In this document: piece by piece, positions 23,836 through 36,422 of the stretch
Layout: each line of letters begins with the position of its first letter
Numbering within the stretch: the first letter of the stretch is position 1
Made by a program: the position numbers and the translations under genes
Origin: Bromus sterilis
Taxonomy: Eukaryota; Streptophyta; Magnoliopsida; Poales; Poaceae
Direction: 5' to 3'
Assembly (NCBI GenBank): GCA_950022295.1
Contig: OX465601.1
Coordinates: forward strand, 78,501,501-78,565,500
DNA: 64,000 bases
The notes under the pieces: generated by a model
Told to the model about the DNA's origin: nothing
Database searches by the model: none
What the model saw: only the letters and a program-made list of their open reading frames with translations

Positions 23836-26800
23836 ATGGATCCCGCCGCCGCCGGCGTCGGATCGTGGGACACGGAGCTCGCGTGGCACATCCTCACCGT
23901 GCTCCTCCGCATCGGGCGCCCCGCCACCGCCGCCGAGCTCGCCGCCGTGGCGTCGACGGCGGCAGCGAACGCCGCCGTCACGCCACAGCGCGTCGAGGGG
24001 CTGTGCCGCGCCCCCGGATCGCCGCTAATCTCCTCCGGCGGCGTGGTCACCGTTTCGGGGACGGCCGTCGTGGCGTTTCTGAGGTTCCTGGGGTGGGATG
24101 TGCCGGCGGCGGCCCCGAGGGTGCGATTGAGGCCCTTCGACTTGAGGAGATGCTGCCCGGAGTTCCCGATTCGGTATGAGCGCAAGCGGAAGAGTTCGGA
24201 CGCGGATCGTTTCGGCGTGAAGAGGCGCCTCCTGATGGATGCCGATGCAGGTTAGTCTTGTTTGCGGCTTTGTACTCGAGTGATGACTTCTCTAGAGCTA
24301 CCGGTCAGTGTCGCTGACCTCCGTTTGGGCCAATTTTGTGCAGATTTGGCAGAACACGAGCAGCCGATTGTGCAAATCTGTTCCTCAGTTGCTACTGGAG
24401 AGGTACCAATTTTCTGTTTGACTGCTCTTGTTTTTCTAAGAATTACCCAAGTTAAGGAAACACTGTAGTGCAGTACCTCCACGCCTCATTTCATTTTGCT
24501 CTCATATGTAGCTGGCTTAGCCGGGTATCTGAAATCCATCTGTGTCGTATCTCTTGTGAACTTCTGCTGAAGAAAATTGCAGTACATATTACATTACGTC
24601 GTTATAACACAGTGGGCAACACTGTAAGGTCACACTGTGTGAGTGTGTGTCGTGGGGGCGGAGGGTGGGATGCTTATCACAAACAAATGTAAAGTTTCTT
24701 ATGCTACTTTTGACGTGGTATCTGTTTAAGTTCTGTAATCCATAGTAGTGAAGAACTAAACAATAGCTTTTATTTTTCTCCTGTTCATTGTCATATCTTG
24801 CTAAGGAACACCTGTAGAGCATGCAAAATAGGGTTCCTACTCTTGGCACATACATTGTTGAACCCTCCTTGAAATTTTCAACCCGGATTCCTCTAGATTC
24901 CAACGTTGCTAAACTTGGTACATCTTGTTTTCAACCTAAACTTATGCAGTTTCTTGGAGTCAGCGGTGACAATCTTCTTGGGAGCATGACATCTACACTA
25001 GTACGGAAGGAGTCCTTGGTTCCTTCATTTATTGGCATTCCTTCCCTCCGTGTTGAGGAATCAGAGAACATCCATGCAGCAGATGATAATGAAATTAGTA
25101 GGATTGGTGAACCTGAAGGAGCACTTTCATCATATTATAATTGCCGAGTAGAGGATAGTGAGGATCGAGAAAAAGAGTCCAGCCCCCCTCCTATGATAGT
25201 GGAGGTAGCTTTAGTTGGAGATAAGAAAATTTGGGTTGATGAGGATCTAAATCTTTTTCACAGAAGACCTTTCAGTCCATCTCTCAGTTGTGATACACAG
25301 TTAGTAGACAGTATAGTAAGAACCAGTGTGATGCCTGACCAAGCAGCAGTACAAAATGACACCCCAAATGCTGCTGTACACTGTGAGGAGATCCTGTCTT
25401 GTGGTGAGGATGCTAATACCTGTCTGTTGTTCCAGTCTGCTACACACAGCAAGGAAGAACCTTTATTACATGAACTGATTCATGAAATGAACAAAAGTGT
25501 ATGTCAACCATCTCTGGCCACAAAAGTTGAGCTGGTAGCATTGCCACTAGAAGCGACGAGCCATGATTGTATCAACAATAGAAACTTGAACATCATTTCT
25601 GAAAATATCGAGAGCACACACCTAAAGGACATAGAGCAGCTACATAATGAAGTGGGTAACATATTTCCTAAGAAGGGGAAAAATAGAAAGATGGTGAAGC
25701 AACGGGGGAAGCACAAGAAAAATGATGCACTGCCCAAAGAAGATAAGGACCAACTTGCAGATAATGCTCAAAAGGTTAGTTTTGTCCTGCATTATGTTGA
25801 CAGTGCAGTTACTAATTTTGAGCTCTTTTCTGTATTGTTAAGGTCGAATGCTTAATGATGTCTTATAGCTATAAATAGCATAGGCCTTTTCTTAACCCAT
25901 CTGATATTTTTTTAAGTTCTGTTGTCTTGTGGTCAGGATGCTAATACTTGTCTTTTGTTCCAGTCTGCTACACACTCCAAGGCAGAACCTGTATTACATG
26001 AACTGATTCATGAAATGAACGAAAGTTCATGTCAACCATCTCTGGCCACAAAAGTTGAGCTGGCACCATTGCCACTAGAAGCGAGGAGCCATGATTGTAT
26101 TAACAATAGAAACTTAAACATTATCGCTGAAAATGTCGATAGCACACACATAAAGGACAGAGAGCAGCCAGATAATGAAGTGGGTACCACTTTTCCTAAG
26201 GAGCAAGATATAAAGATGGTGAAGCAACAGGAGAAGCACAAGGAAAATGATGCACTGCCCAAGGAAGATAAGGAGCAACTTGCCGAAAATGCTCAGAAGG
26301 TTAGACTTGCATTATGTTGACAGTGCAGTTACTAATTTGAGCTCATTTTTATATTGTTAGGGTTGAATGCTTAATGATGTCTTATAGCTGTAAATAGCAT
26401 ACACCTTTTTTTAATTCATCTGATCATTTGTTAAGTCTTGTTGTCTTGTGGTCAGGATGCTAATACTTATCTTCTGTTCCAGTCTGCTACACCCCCCAAG
26501 GCAGAACCTGTATTACATGAACCGATTCATGAAATGAATGGAAGTTCATGTCAACCATCTCTGGCCACAAAAGTTGAGCCGGCAGCATTGCCGCTAGAAG
26601 CAATGAGCCCTGATTGTATCAGCAATAGAAACTTGAACATTATTGCTGAAAATATCGATAGCACACACCTAAAGGACAGAAAGCAGCCAGATAATGAAGT
26701 GGGTAGCATTTTTCCTAAGAAGGGGCAAGATATAAAGATGGTGAAGCAACAGGAGAAGCGCAAGAAAAATGATACACTGCCCAAAGAAGATAAGGATCAA

Positions 26801-29800
26801 CTTCCAGAAATTGCTCAAAAGGTTAGTTTTGTCTTGCATTATGTTGATATTGCAGATACTAATTTTGAGCTCCTTTCTATATGTTAGGGTCAAATGCTTA
26901 GTGATGTCTTATAGCTGTAAACTATCATCAGACTTTTCTTAATTCATCTGATCTTTTTAAAGTTATGTTGTCTTGTGGTCTGGATGATAATGCCTTTCTT
27001 TTGTTCCAGTTTGCTACACACACCAAGGCAGAACCTGTATTACATGAACCCACTCAAAGTTCATGTCAACCATCTCTGGGCACAAAAGTTGAGCTGGCAG
27101 CATTGCCGCTAGAAACGATGAGCCATGATTGTATTAACAAAAGAAACTTGAATACTATTGCTGAAAATACCGATAGCACACACCTAAAGGGCAGAGAGCA
27201 GCCAGATAATACCATTTTTCCTAAGAAGGGGCAAGATATAAAGATGGCGAAGCAACGGGAGAAACACAAGAAAAATGATGCACTGCCCAAAGAAGATAAG
27301 GATCAACTTGCTGAAAAGGATCAACAGGTTAGTTTCGTCTTGCATTATGTTGACAGTGCAGTTACTATTTTTGACCCCCTTTCTATCTTGTTAGGATCAA
27401 ATGCTTAGTGATGTCTTGTAGCTCCTTGTTTTAACTACAAACCTTTTTTTAATTCATCTGTCATAAACCTTTCAAAAAAAGCTCCTTGTTTTAATTCATC
27501 TGATCTTTTTTTAATTCTGTTGATCTGTTGTGTTGCAGGGCCACGCAGAGCCAAAACCACTGCCTAGCTTCAAGCATTTTGTTGTAGAAGAGGAGGAAGG
27601 GTCAGGTGAGAGGGGCTATACATTTTTTTGGAACTGGGTTCTTAGTTTTGCTGAGTGCTGACTAATATGTCATATTGTCTATTTGCTCAGGAGGTTATGG
27701 GATTGTTTATAGGGCTCGGAGAAACACAGATGGAAAAGTATTTGCCATAAAATGTACACCAGTCCACTTGTATAGTTTTTTTCCTTCACATGTACATTTT
27801 GTATACGGAGTTTGATAAACGTATTGTCTGTAGTTTGATAGTCCATTCATCTTTCTATATTTTATGTATGATGTTTTTATGAGAAAGGGAAATAACTTGT
27901 ATGTTTCTACTGCCAGGTCCTCGTGGGAAAGCTCATTCACATCATGTTGACAATGAACGAAAGATGCTGGAACGATTTGGGTACTAAAAAATGCTGCTCT
28001 CCTAAATTCATCATCTTCTTTCCACAATAAACAAAACAGGTTTACCGTGTTTTTCTTCTGCAGAGGAAAGAATTTTGTGATAAGATATGAAGGCTGTTTT
28101 AGGAAAGACGAACTAGATTGCTTTGTTCTAGAACATGTTAAGCATGACAGACCAGAGGTTAAAAACTTTTATGTCTATGAATGTTATTTGTCCTTCCAAC
28201 TTTTGATATTTATTAAGTATTTTCTCTTATCTCTACAGATACTCAAAAAAGAAATAAATGCCTTTGAGTTGCAGTGGTATGGGTATTGTCTGTTCAAAGC
28301 TCTTTCATGCTTGCATAAACAGGTTTGTTTGATTGCACATTACCTCAGTTAACTGTTGAGTTCTGCGTGCCACCAGGATTACCCCCCAGCTAATCCTTAG
28401 TACCTGATATTTCTGCTCCCAGGGAATAGTGCATAGAGATGTGAAACCTGGAAACTTCCTCTTCTCCCGTGACCAGACAAAGGGATATCTTGTTGACTTC
28501 AACTTAGCAAGTGTTAGTGCGTGTATTTGTCTTCCAACTTGATGCTTGCCCTTGTTTTCTTTGATGCCTCTTTCTTGCAGTAGATGCTAACACCATTTTT
28601 GTTATTGTGGTCCTTTCCCCCTGAAATTCTATACAGGATCTTCACCATAAGTTCTTGAAAAACAGTAAGCTCACCTTCCATTTTCGAATTATTATTTGAT
28701 GATTTTATGGTGCACTTCAACCATTCATTGTTTTTGCTTGTCCCTATTTTAGGATTCTCCACAGCTAATTTATTTATATTTTACAACATTTTCTTCCATG
28801 CTACAGTACCTGTTTTTTTTGCACTTTGGAATATGCTTGTTTGTTGTAAAAAAAGGAATCAAGTGAAGCATATATATCTCCAGTAGCTGTCCAAAATCAG
28901 AACCATTAAGTTGTGTCACTGTATTTTTGTCCAAAAAGCATTCTCCTAGCAACGGTCCTGAAATTCACTAGTTTGAGCAACCAAGTGATGTGTGCAAGAT
29001 ACCTGAGTGAAAAGCTGCTTGAAAAATACGAGTGAAAGGTGTCATGAAATTTTTTGCACCATGGCAAGAATGCACCATGTTCTCGAGAAAGAATGAAGAG
29101 TTCTGCTCCATGCTACCTTTGCTAATCCTTGTTAGAAATCACTATGAACCAGTCAACAAAATGATTGAACATGAATAAGCCAGCGTAGTGTCACTCTCTC
29201 ATTCATTAGAAGTTTCTGTTACATAGGTAGGATTAAATGAATTCTTATTCAATGAATTTGTAATTGTTTGAATTGCTATTTTCTGTTATATGTTGTGCAT
29301 GATTGCATACTGAGATATTGTTTTTGTTGATCAGGTAAATCTGAGACAATCTCATGTGGTAAGGATACCGCATCTCAATCTTCACTGAAACCTGCTCTAG
29401 TGATTCATGCCAAAGAAGCAGCAGTTGACACAAAACAACCTCTTGGGTCCAAGCGGAAAAGATCAAATAAAAGCCCTGTGGGCATTGATCCTAGGATTGA
29501 CAATAAAAGTAGGCATGGTAGCCAAGCTGCTGATGTATCTGGTGTAACCTCTGCCAAGGATCCTACAAGCACGAAAGCATCATTAGAAAAGTCAAAACAG
29601 CCAATGCTTTACAAAGGGCGGAAGGAATTGATGAACTTCTTGAATGAAGCAAGGCACAGTCCAAAACAAAGTATGCCGGCAGCTCCAGTTTCCCAAAGGA
29701 AGAGGGTTGCTGCTCCTGTTAGTAGTATGGATCAGAAGTTATTTGTACTTACTCCAATGCCACTGCATGCTGATGGTAATGCTGTTGCCGGTTCTGGAGC

Positions 29801-30718
29801 GCTTAACAGCAAAGGTATGCTTCTCCAGTAAACAGTATTTAGACCTTTTTTTGCATTGAATCCAGCGACCTCAGTTGTCAAGAGTGATCTAACTAATTGG
29901 TTCTTGCAGGACCTGGAAAGCAGCGAAGAGAAGGTGCATGTGTGGGAACTAAAGGATTCCGAGCTCCAGAGGTTTGATGCTTCTACCTGCGAGAGTTTTT
30001 CGGCTTCGAAGTGCATATATTGAATCGATGTCTTTCCTTCAGGTTCTTTTGAGATCTTCTCATCAGGGGTGTAAAGTTGATGTCTGGTCGGCTGGGGTGA
30101 CACTCCTGTACTTTATAATCGGCAAAGCACCATTTGGCGGAGATCCTGAACAGTGAGTTAACCAGTGCATTTTCAAAGTATTTTTTGTTGCTTTCCTCAG
30201 TTAAATGAGCACGCTAAACCTGTGTCATATGTTGAACAACAGGAACATGAAAGATATAGTGAAGATCAGAGGCAGCGAAGAATTATGGGAAGTAGCAAAA
30301 TTGCACAACTGTGAACCCTGGTATCCATCGGTACGCAAACTCACCTAATAACAGATTGACACTTCACAGCACTCCTTGAACATTTCGCTGAATCAGTCAT
30401 CTCCACTTTGTTTTCCAGGAGCTATTTGATGTCAAATCGCTGCAGTCGGTGGATATCAGGGAGTGGTGCATGGCCAATGCCCGCAGGCCGGAGTTCCTCG
30501 AGCAGGTACCCGACTCGCTGTTCGATCTTGTGGACAAGTGCCTGGCAGTTAACCCCAGGTGCAGGATCACATCGGAGGATGCTCTGTCGCACGAGTTCTT
30601 GGCTCCATGCCGTGAAAGCCTCAAGAGGCAGAGTGCGCTTAGGATTAGGTCAGCATCAACTTCTCACCCTCCTCCATGCTTGCCTCGAGATGCCATGGTT
30701 AACCCGAACGAGTTGTAG
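23836..30718 (+). CDS. CDC7: CDC7-type Ser/Thr protein kinase (DDK catalytic subunit), 18 exons
   Basis: CDC7 with its activator Dbf4 phosphorylates the MCM helicase to fire replication origins in the nucleus. Exons: 23836-24250, 24344-24402, 24818-25774, 25937-26299, 26456-26821, 27010-27327, 27539-27605, 27691-27753, 27917-27980, 28064-28157, 28239-28322, 28423-28512, 28637-28664, 29335-29814, 29910-29971, 30043-30152, 30243-30330, 30419-30718. All junctions are GT-AG and keep frame, giving about 1335 residues. The kinase core shows GSGGYGIVYRA (about 847-857), AIK (Lys869), HRDVKPGN (954-961), DFN (975-977) and GTKGFRAPE (ending 1170), with an insert of about 165 residues between the last two, as CDC7 kinases have. 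WSAGVTLLYFIIGKAPFGG follows. The N-terminal 820 residues are non-kinase and hold a fourfold repeat. Exons 4 and 5 could start 27 bases later, at TTCCAG. No lesion seen. Confidence 0.9.
25390..27330 (+). repeat. Fourfold exon-plus-intron tandem duplication inside the CDC7 gene
   Basis: Units of 519-528 bp recur four times. The word TCTGCTACAC (TTTGCTACAC in the last) starts at 25436, 25964, 26483 and 27010. Copy 1 is the end of exon 3; copies 2-4 are exons 4-6. Each unit ends AAG or CAG before GTTAG and contains the following intron. Every copy encodes about 106-122 residues with the same core words (EPVLHE, CQPSLATKVE, DALPKEDK). Length differences inside the exons are multiples of three. Copy 4 has lost the first possible acceptor (GGTCAG became GGTCTG) and must use TTCCAG 27 bases on, still in phase. 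Confidence 0.93.
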
Positions 30719-31067
30719 CACTCGTTTCCAACCTTACTTGACTTGTTTTGACATCAGTAAGCTGCCACTGATAACTGACGTGTCGTGTGTGTGCCAATAG
30801 CTTGTTTATCTGTTTACTGCTGTAAATGCTGTACCTAAAAATGTAATGCTCTAATGTGCGCTTGTGCTGACAGGGTTGTTATTATAAAGTATTGCCTGAT
30901 TCATGTATGAAGTTTTTCGTGTTCCTATGGAAATTCAACCAATTTCTATGAAAATTTCATGCTTGTAAACACATTTTCTTGGCGTGCCTTGACAAAGAGC
31001 TTAGAATGTGTGGTTTTATCCACCTTTTTTGTGTGAACGGTCATGGATGGGAGAACTTTCTCACTTA

Positions 31068-31227
31068 GGCCTTGTTTGGGTGGTCGTTTCTCCTCAAATA
31101 CACCTGTAAAAGTAATACAGACCTTTGATGGTTGTTTTGTTTTCAGTTGGAATTTGTATAGTGCCCTGTAAATTACAAGTGTCAATTAAACAACCCTGTA
31201 TTATATACAGCCAATCCAAGCGCAGCC
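31068..31227. mobile_element. Degenerate Tourist-like MITE, 160 bp
   Basis: The ends GGCCTTGTTTGGGTGG and, reverse-complemented, GGCTGCGCTTGGATTGG are weakly matching inverted repeats. TTA flanks both sides (31065-31067 and 31228-31230). It sits about 350 bp downstream of the CDC7 stop codon. The rest of 30719-31917 is AT-rich and holds the kinase 3' flank; I see no other feature there. Confidence 0.6.
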
Positions 31228-31919
31228 TTAGAATATATTGCTCAAAGTGGTCATAATGCTATGAGGTTGATTCAGTTTATGAACAAATTTGGATAAAAAA
31301 TCTGAACAAGTTAATGCCATTTATGAGAAAAATCGGACTGAAAACTGTACAAATAACAATTGTAAAAGATAAAAAATATATGAATAAAGGTGAGGTGTCA
31401 TCAAGGGATCACACTACTAAAACTTTTGCAAATAGCCTAATGCATCCCACCAGTATGCATACCGAACCCTTTGACGCAACAAAGAAGCATCCACAATTAA
31501 CAATTGTAAAGTCTTGATTGGAAGCTCCGTCATAGAAAATCAGAACGATTAGCAGTTGGTATTGCATCTTTGTTGTCATTGAGTAAAGATGAATTGAAAC
31601 AACATCAAAAGCACGAAGCTCGCCCCAACATGACGACAAGCATGAAGCGATCTTGAGTATGCACAACGCTACGATGACACATTCGTCAAAACTCCCGACG
31701 AAGAAGAGAAAACACACCACTTTTGACTAGGAACATCGACGAAGAAGAAAACTAATCCAAAGGTGCGCGAGAATGTGTTCGTAATTATTATGCATAGTAT
31801 ATATAAAAGTATCGCTTCTTTGTATTTATTTTATCAGATTATATTGAATAACTTAATAAAAATGGTTTGCATGCATCGTTTTGATGCTCAAATCAAAGGT
31901 AATTCTCCCTTTTAAAATA

Positions 31920-32022
31920 CTCCCTCCGTTCCATAATAGATGACTTCCAAATAGATGAATCTAGACTACATTTAGTTCAAGATACATCTATTTGCAAGTC
32001 ATCTAATATGGAACGGAGGGAG
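31920..32022. mobile_element. Stowaway (Tc1/Mariner) MITE, 103 bp
   Basis: It begins CTCCCTCCGTTCCATAAT and ends with the inverted counterpart GGAACGGAGGGAG, with TA on both sides (31918-31919 and 32023-32024). This is the classic grass Stowaway terminus. There is no coding capacity. Confidence 0.95.
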
Positions 32023-32024
32023 TA

Positions 32025-33878
32025 TATATTAAAAGTATGCTTCTGACTTTACTGTTCACCGCCTGAGAGCACGTGTGTTTTCATGTGGCATCACCACGGC
32101 ATACGTGGACCGCCATCTGATCACAGGAATAGCTTTGTCAGCACCGTCTACTAGTGGTGTACAGGTTGCAGGTTGCAGCTTGTATTTCTTCCCTGACGAC
32201 GTGTCCTTGTACGCCTTCGCATATCCGCATCACACGATCCTCTCATCTTCTTATCCAAGAAACACCAGTCCCGGACGAAACTGCTCGCGCACACGCACCC
32301 GGCCAAGGTCCGCCGTTCGCCTGCGTTTTCTTCTTTTTATTTAGGTGCAGCTGCAGATTGCATTTCCAGTAGACAGTGACTGAAATCTCCACTCGTGGCT
32401 GTCAGGGTGTTGATTTATTATCGATGTTGTGCATTAATGTTAAGTGAAATCCTACCCTGTATCATGTTGTAAGTTGTAAGTAAGGGTAACCCGGAAAGAT
32501 CTAAATGAACATCAAATGTGTTTTATTCTATTTATTTGAGTCGCCTTGGTGGATCAAATGTTTGTTCCGTGTTCGTTTGGATAGTAGGGAATCCACTATA
32601 TATATACATTTTTCATTGCAAAAGTCCATTACAAATAATTATATACATTAAAGAAATAGCACTAGCGGTGGTGCGGTCCCCCTCCCAACGCCCCCTAGTG
32701 CTCGTCGTCGTTGCGGGAGAGATCGATGAAGGGCAACGCCAACCATGGTAGATCTGAGGGCCAGTAGCCCTGCTGTGACGTGGCGACCCACGGGGGAAGG
32801 GGGGAGTGGCTGACTGTTGTGGTGGCGATGGGTCAATAGCGGACAGGGGTGCCGAGAACACCCACCACGTCCTCACCATGGATTGTAGGGCCTCGTGTCG
32901 AGGCGCTCCTGTTCGGTGGGCGACGACAGAGGCGGGGGCTCGTAGACCGCCGCACTGGGATTATCCACGGTGGTGGCGATGGCGTCAAGGAGGCCTGACT
33001 AGTGCTTGGCCTACACGATCACCGGAAAGCTCGAGGAAGACTTTAAGGGCCAGATCGTTGGCATCCTCCGACAACGTGGGCTGCGGCACCTCCCGAATTT
33101 GCAGCCCACGATGCCTCGATAGGGGAGGGCCCGATGATACCAGCGATGACGGGGTGGCGTAAGCGTCCACCACGTCCTGTAGCAGCACCGACACCCGCAC
33201 GGGGCTCAACCGCCACACGTGGGGAGGTGAACATCCGGCCAGGGCACAATTAAATGTGAAATGGATTGCGGCGAACAAAAAACAAACCGCGACCCATTTA
33301 CATCGTCGCGTACTCGCGTTTACCATATTATTTTGGATGGTGATATTCACCGAACGTCAGGTGCTAGCTGAATGCACCGAACGCTTTTGTTCGCTAGAAT
33401 TGTAGCAGCGCCCGAACGATTTCGTTCGGGGAAATCTTTCCAATGCCCGAACACATGCCGGTACATGTGGTTTCCGGCTCAGCTCGCCTTGCACGCGCAA
33501 CTTCAGCTCACCGTGCACGCGCAGCTTACAGTCGTTGTCGCCGCAGCTCACCACGGTCGCCACGCATGGCGTTGCAGCTTGTCGTCGTCGATGCCGTAGC
33601 TTGCTGCCGTTGTCGCTCGCCACCTCCATTGTCGTCATTGATGTAGCTCGCCGCCGCCGACCCTCGCTGCAGCTCGTCGTTGTCGTCGTCATCGCCGTAG
33701 CTCGAGCAACTTGCTGCTTTCACCGTTGTCTCCGCATCTCAACGCCATCGTTGGTGTCGTCGTCATTGCCGTAGCTCGCGTAAATTGCCGCTTTCATCGT
33801 TGTCTCCGCAACTCGCCGCCATCGTTGGCACCATCGTCGTCGTCATCGTCGTAGCTCGACATTGTCGTCGTAGCTTCT
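32025..33878. other. Intergenic, GC-rich middle, trinucleotide-rich end
   Basis: 32650-33250 is GC-rich with overlapping ORFs on both strands and no recognisable domain. 33480-33870 is dominated by degenerate CGT/CGC/GTC triplets (GTCGTCGTC, CAGCTCGCC), which creates open frames on both strands by composition alone. Near 33400 there is a small palindrome, CGAACGATTTCGTTCG. I support no gene here. Confidence 0.4.
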
Positions 33879-34634
33879 AGCATGTCCTGCCAGTAAGAAA
33901 AAGAATTTGCCATGTCCTGCCGGTAAGAAATTGCCATGTCCTGCCAGTAAGAAATTGCCATGTCCTGTTAGTAAGAAATTGCCATGACCTATCAGTAAGA
34001 AATTGCCATATCCTACGAACAAGAATTGCCATGTCCTACTAGTAAGAATTGCCATGTCCTACTGGTAACCGTCGAAAAATGACCATGTTTTACTAAAAAA
34101 TAGCCATGTTCAACAATTTTGAACAAAAAATTGTCATGTTTATCAAAGGTATCATGACCCACATGTAAGAATTGCATTGTCCCGTCGGTAAGAAATTGCC
34201 ATATTCTACAAACAAGAATTGCCATGTCATATAAACAAAAATTGCCATGATAACCAATAAGAATTGTCATGTCCTACGAGTAAAAATTGCCATGTCCTAT
34301 GAATAAGAATTGCCATGTTCTACGAATAAGAATTAACATGTCTGATGAATAAAAATTGCCATGTTCTATGAATAAGAATTGCCATGTCCTATGAATAAGA
34401 ATTGTCATGTTCTACGAATAAGAATTAACATGTCTGATGAATAAGAATTGCCATGTTCTATGAATAAAATTTACCATGTTCTGCAAATAAGAATTGCCAT
34501 GTATCACAACCTATTGGGTTGAAAACCTATTGCACCATTGGAACCATGACGATTTTGCCATGTTCTACTAAAAATTGCCATGTCCAACAAAATAAGAATT
34601 GCCATGTCCTACAACTAAGAGTTGTCGTGTATCA
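33879..34634. repeat. Minisatellite of 23-24 bp units (TTGCCATGTCCTAC...)
   Basis: The unit is close to AAGAATTGCCATGTCCTACG plus a few bases and recurs roughly 25-30 times with substitutions. Early units are 24 bp (AAGAAATTGCCATGTCCTGC), later ones 23 bp. Units follow one another directly without unique spacers, and local gaps occur near 34060-34150 and 34500-34560. Confidence 0.85.
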
Positions 34635-35577
34635 TCCCCCCAACGTCATACCGCACACTGTCACCCACCCCCCTCTTGACCGCCAGACATCTGGCCGGGG
34701 TACACCGGTCGTTGACGCAACTCTCCGAGGTCCTAGCCGATGAGAAAAAAATAGGTGAAAAAACAATGGGAACCCGCCATGCCGTCCATCATAACCCCCT
34801 CCTGACCGGCGGATATCTACTCTACGCAGCTCTTTGGGGTGCTTGCCGATGAGTTTAAAGTATCTGAAAAACAATGGTAGCTTTAAATCTAGCGAAAAAA
34901 ATATATGAAACAAATCATGGCAAATTTAGTGCAAACATCATGGCAATTTCAGTGTGAATAGCATGATAATTTTTGGTCAAAAAAAAAGTTGTCGAAACAT
35001 GTCAATATGGGGTCTAGTTTCGAAAATCTCGTCGCGACGGATTTAATGGTACGAACGGAATTTTTGTCAAAGAGATGAGTGCGGATTTTGTACATGTGTA
35101 AGCCAGTACATGTGATATCTTATCCATGCGTTGTTGTTTGAGATTTCTACCAAAAATTTCTATAATTTTTGCACTATGCGTTTATTTTTATTATAGCTTC
35201 CATAAGATGTAGTTATTTAAATACATACCATTATTTTTACCAACATATATGAAATGGAACTTAAAATTGCTTCATTGTTTGTAGGATTCTAAAAACATAG
35301 GAGCAGAAAAAACATATGACTAATATGCTATTACGTATTGGTTCCTATATGATTTGAAAATGCATGGTTCAATTCACTGTAAAAGGAAGAATTTTTTTAA
35401 GGATTAGGTACATTGCATTAGTTTATGTATAAAATATGTAATGTTTCTAGCACAGTTTTTACGGATCTCAAAGCAATCTTTTAACATTGTGCGGACATGA
35501 TATCACATGTACCCGCTTGTACGTGTACATATGCATTTCTGCAAAGAGATAAAACTTTTTAAAGTTTGAAAAGGCTA
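34635..35577. repeat. AT-rich DNA with an inverted repeat pair (35091-35120 and 35499-35528)
   Basis: GTACATGTGTAAGCCAGTAC followed by ATGTGATATC at 35091-35120 is matched in inverted orientation at 35499-35528 (GATATCACATGTACCCGC...), with about 380 bp between the arms. This may be the termini of an old small DNA transposon. No target duplication is clear. The sequence before 35091 still contains scattered CATGGCAA words like those of the minisatellite. Confidence 0.5.
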
Positions 35578-35700
35578 CTTCCTCCGATCCATATTAATGG
35601 ACTTCAGTTTGTCTACATACACATGCATCTAGTCTAAATACTTAAGCAGATACATATGAATCTAGACAAAGTTGACTCGATCAATATGGATTGGAGGTAA
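35578..35700. mobile_element. Stowaway-like MITE, 123 bp, diverged
   Basis: The left end CTTCCTCCGATCCATATTAA and the reverse-complemented right end TTACCTCCAATCCATATTGA are inverted repeats, and TA flanks both sides (35576-35577 and 35701-35702). The termini are more diverged than in the MITE at 31920. Confidence 0.8.
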
Positions 35701-35702
35701 TA

Positions 35703-36422
35703 AAAGATTTTCTTAATACGTACGTGCGAGTGGGCACTGAAGAAGGCGCGTACGACCCGACAACTGTTTCACCAAACGCTGACATTTTGCTGACTGGCCA
35801 GTGGCGGATCCAGAAATTTAATATTGGGTGTTCAAAAAAAAATCCACCCTAACAGAGAAGCCAATTGGTTCACAACAATATAAATTGTTTACTACCAACA
35901 ATATCTCAAAAAATTCAGACTTGAAACTTCAAAGATGGAGGGGAATAGGGGATCCCTGTTCAGTTTTCACCTTGAGTTGGGGCGTTGGAGTTGGAACATT
36001 GAGGAGCTTCTCCTCGGCGTCTACGACTGCGGCGGCGGCTGCCGGGATCCTCTCTGGTGCTGCGGCGCTTTGTCCCGAACTCAAACTGGGGCGTCGCTCC
36101 TCCCCACTGGCGGATGCGAGCATGGTACAGCTGCTGGGGCGCTGGGCGTGGGCGACTTGTCCGTGTCTTCCACAGAAACGACGAGCAGCTCCTCCGCTGG
36201 CGCCGGATCCATCGACATCGACGCCGCCGACACCGCCTAGTCCATGAGGAGCTGGAAGCCTGGAACGATGTGGTCGCTACTCGGTGAGTCTCTCCCTCTC
36301 GTACAGAGTACAGTTGTACTCGTGGACAGAAAAGAGCAGGCTGAGTGCTCACGGGCTGCTACACAATGGGCTAATTGGGCCTGTAGCCTGTAGGATAGTC
36401 ATATATTCTAGTATAAGCCTAT
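35703..36422. other. Unassigned, possible exon-like GC-rich block
   Basis: 35930-36290 is GC-rich with open frames on both strands and ends at a good donor (CTCG then GTGAGT at about 36281). It could be a captured gene fragment or a first exon, but I recognise no domain and see no acceptor partner. The last 100 bases lead into the Mutator-like element. Confidence 0.3.

Noticed and set aside
33879..34634. CRISPR-like array
   Set aside because: Units are adjacent without unique spacers, vary in sequence, and the DNA is plant nuclear.
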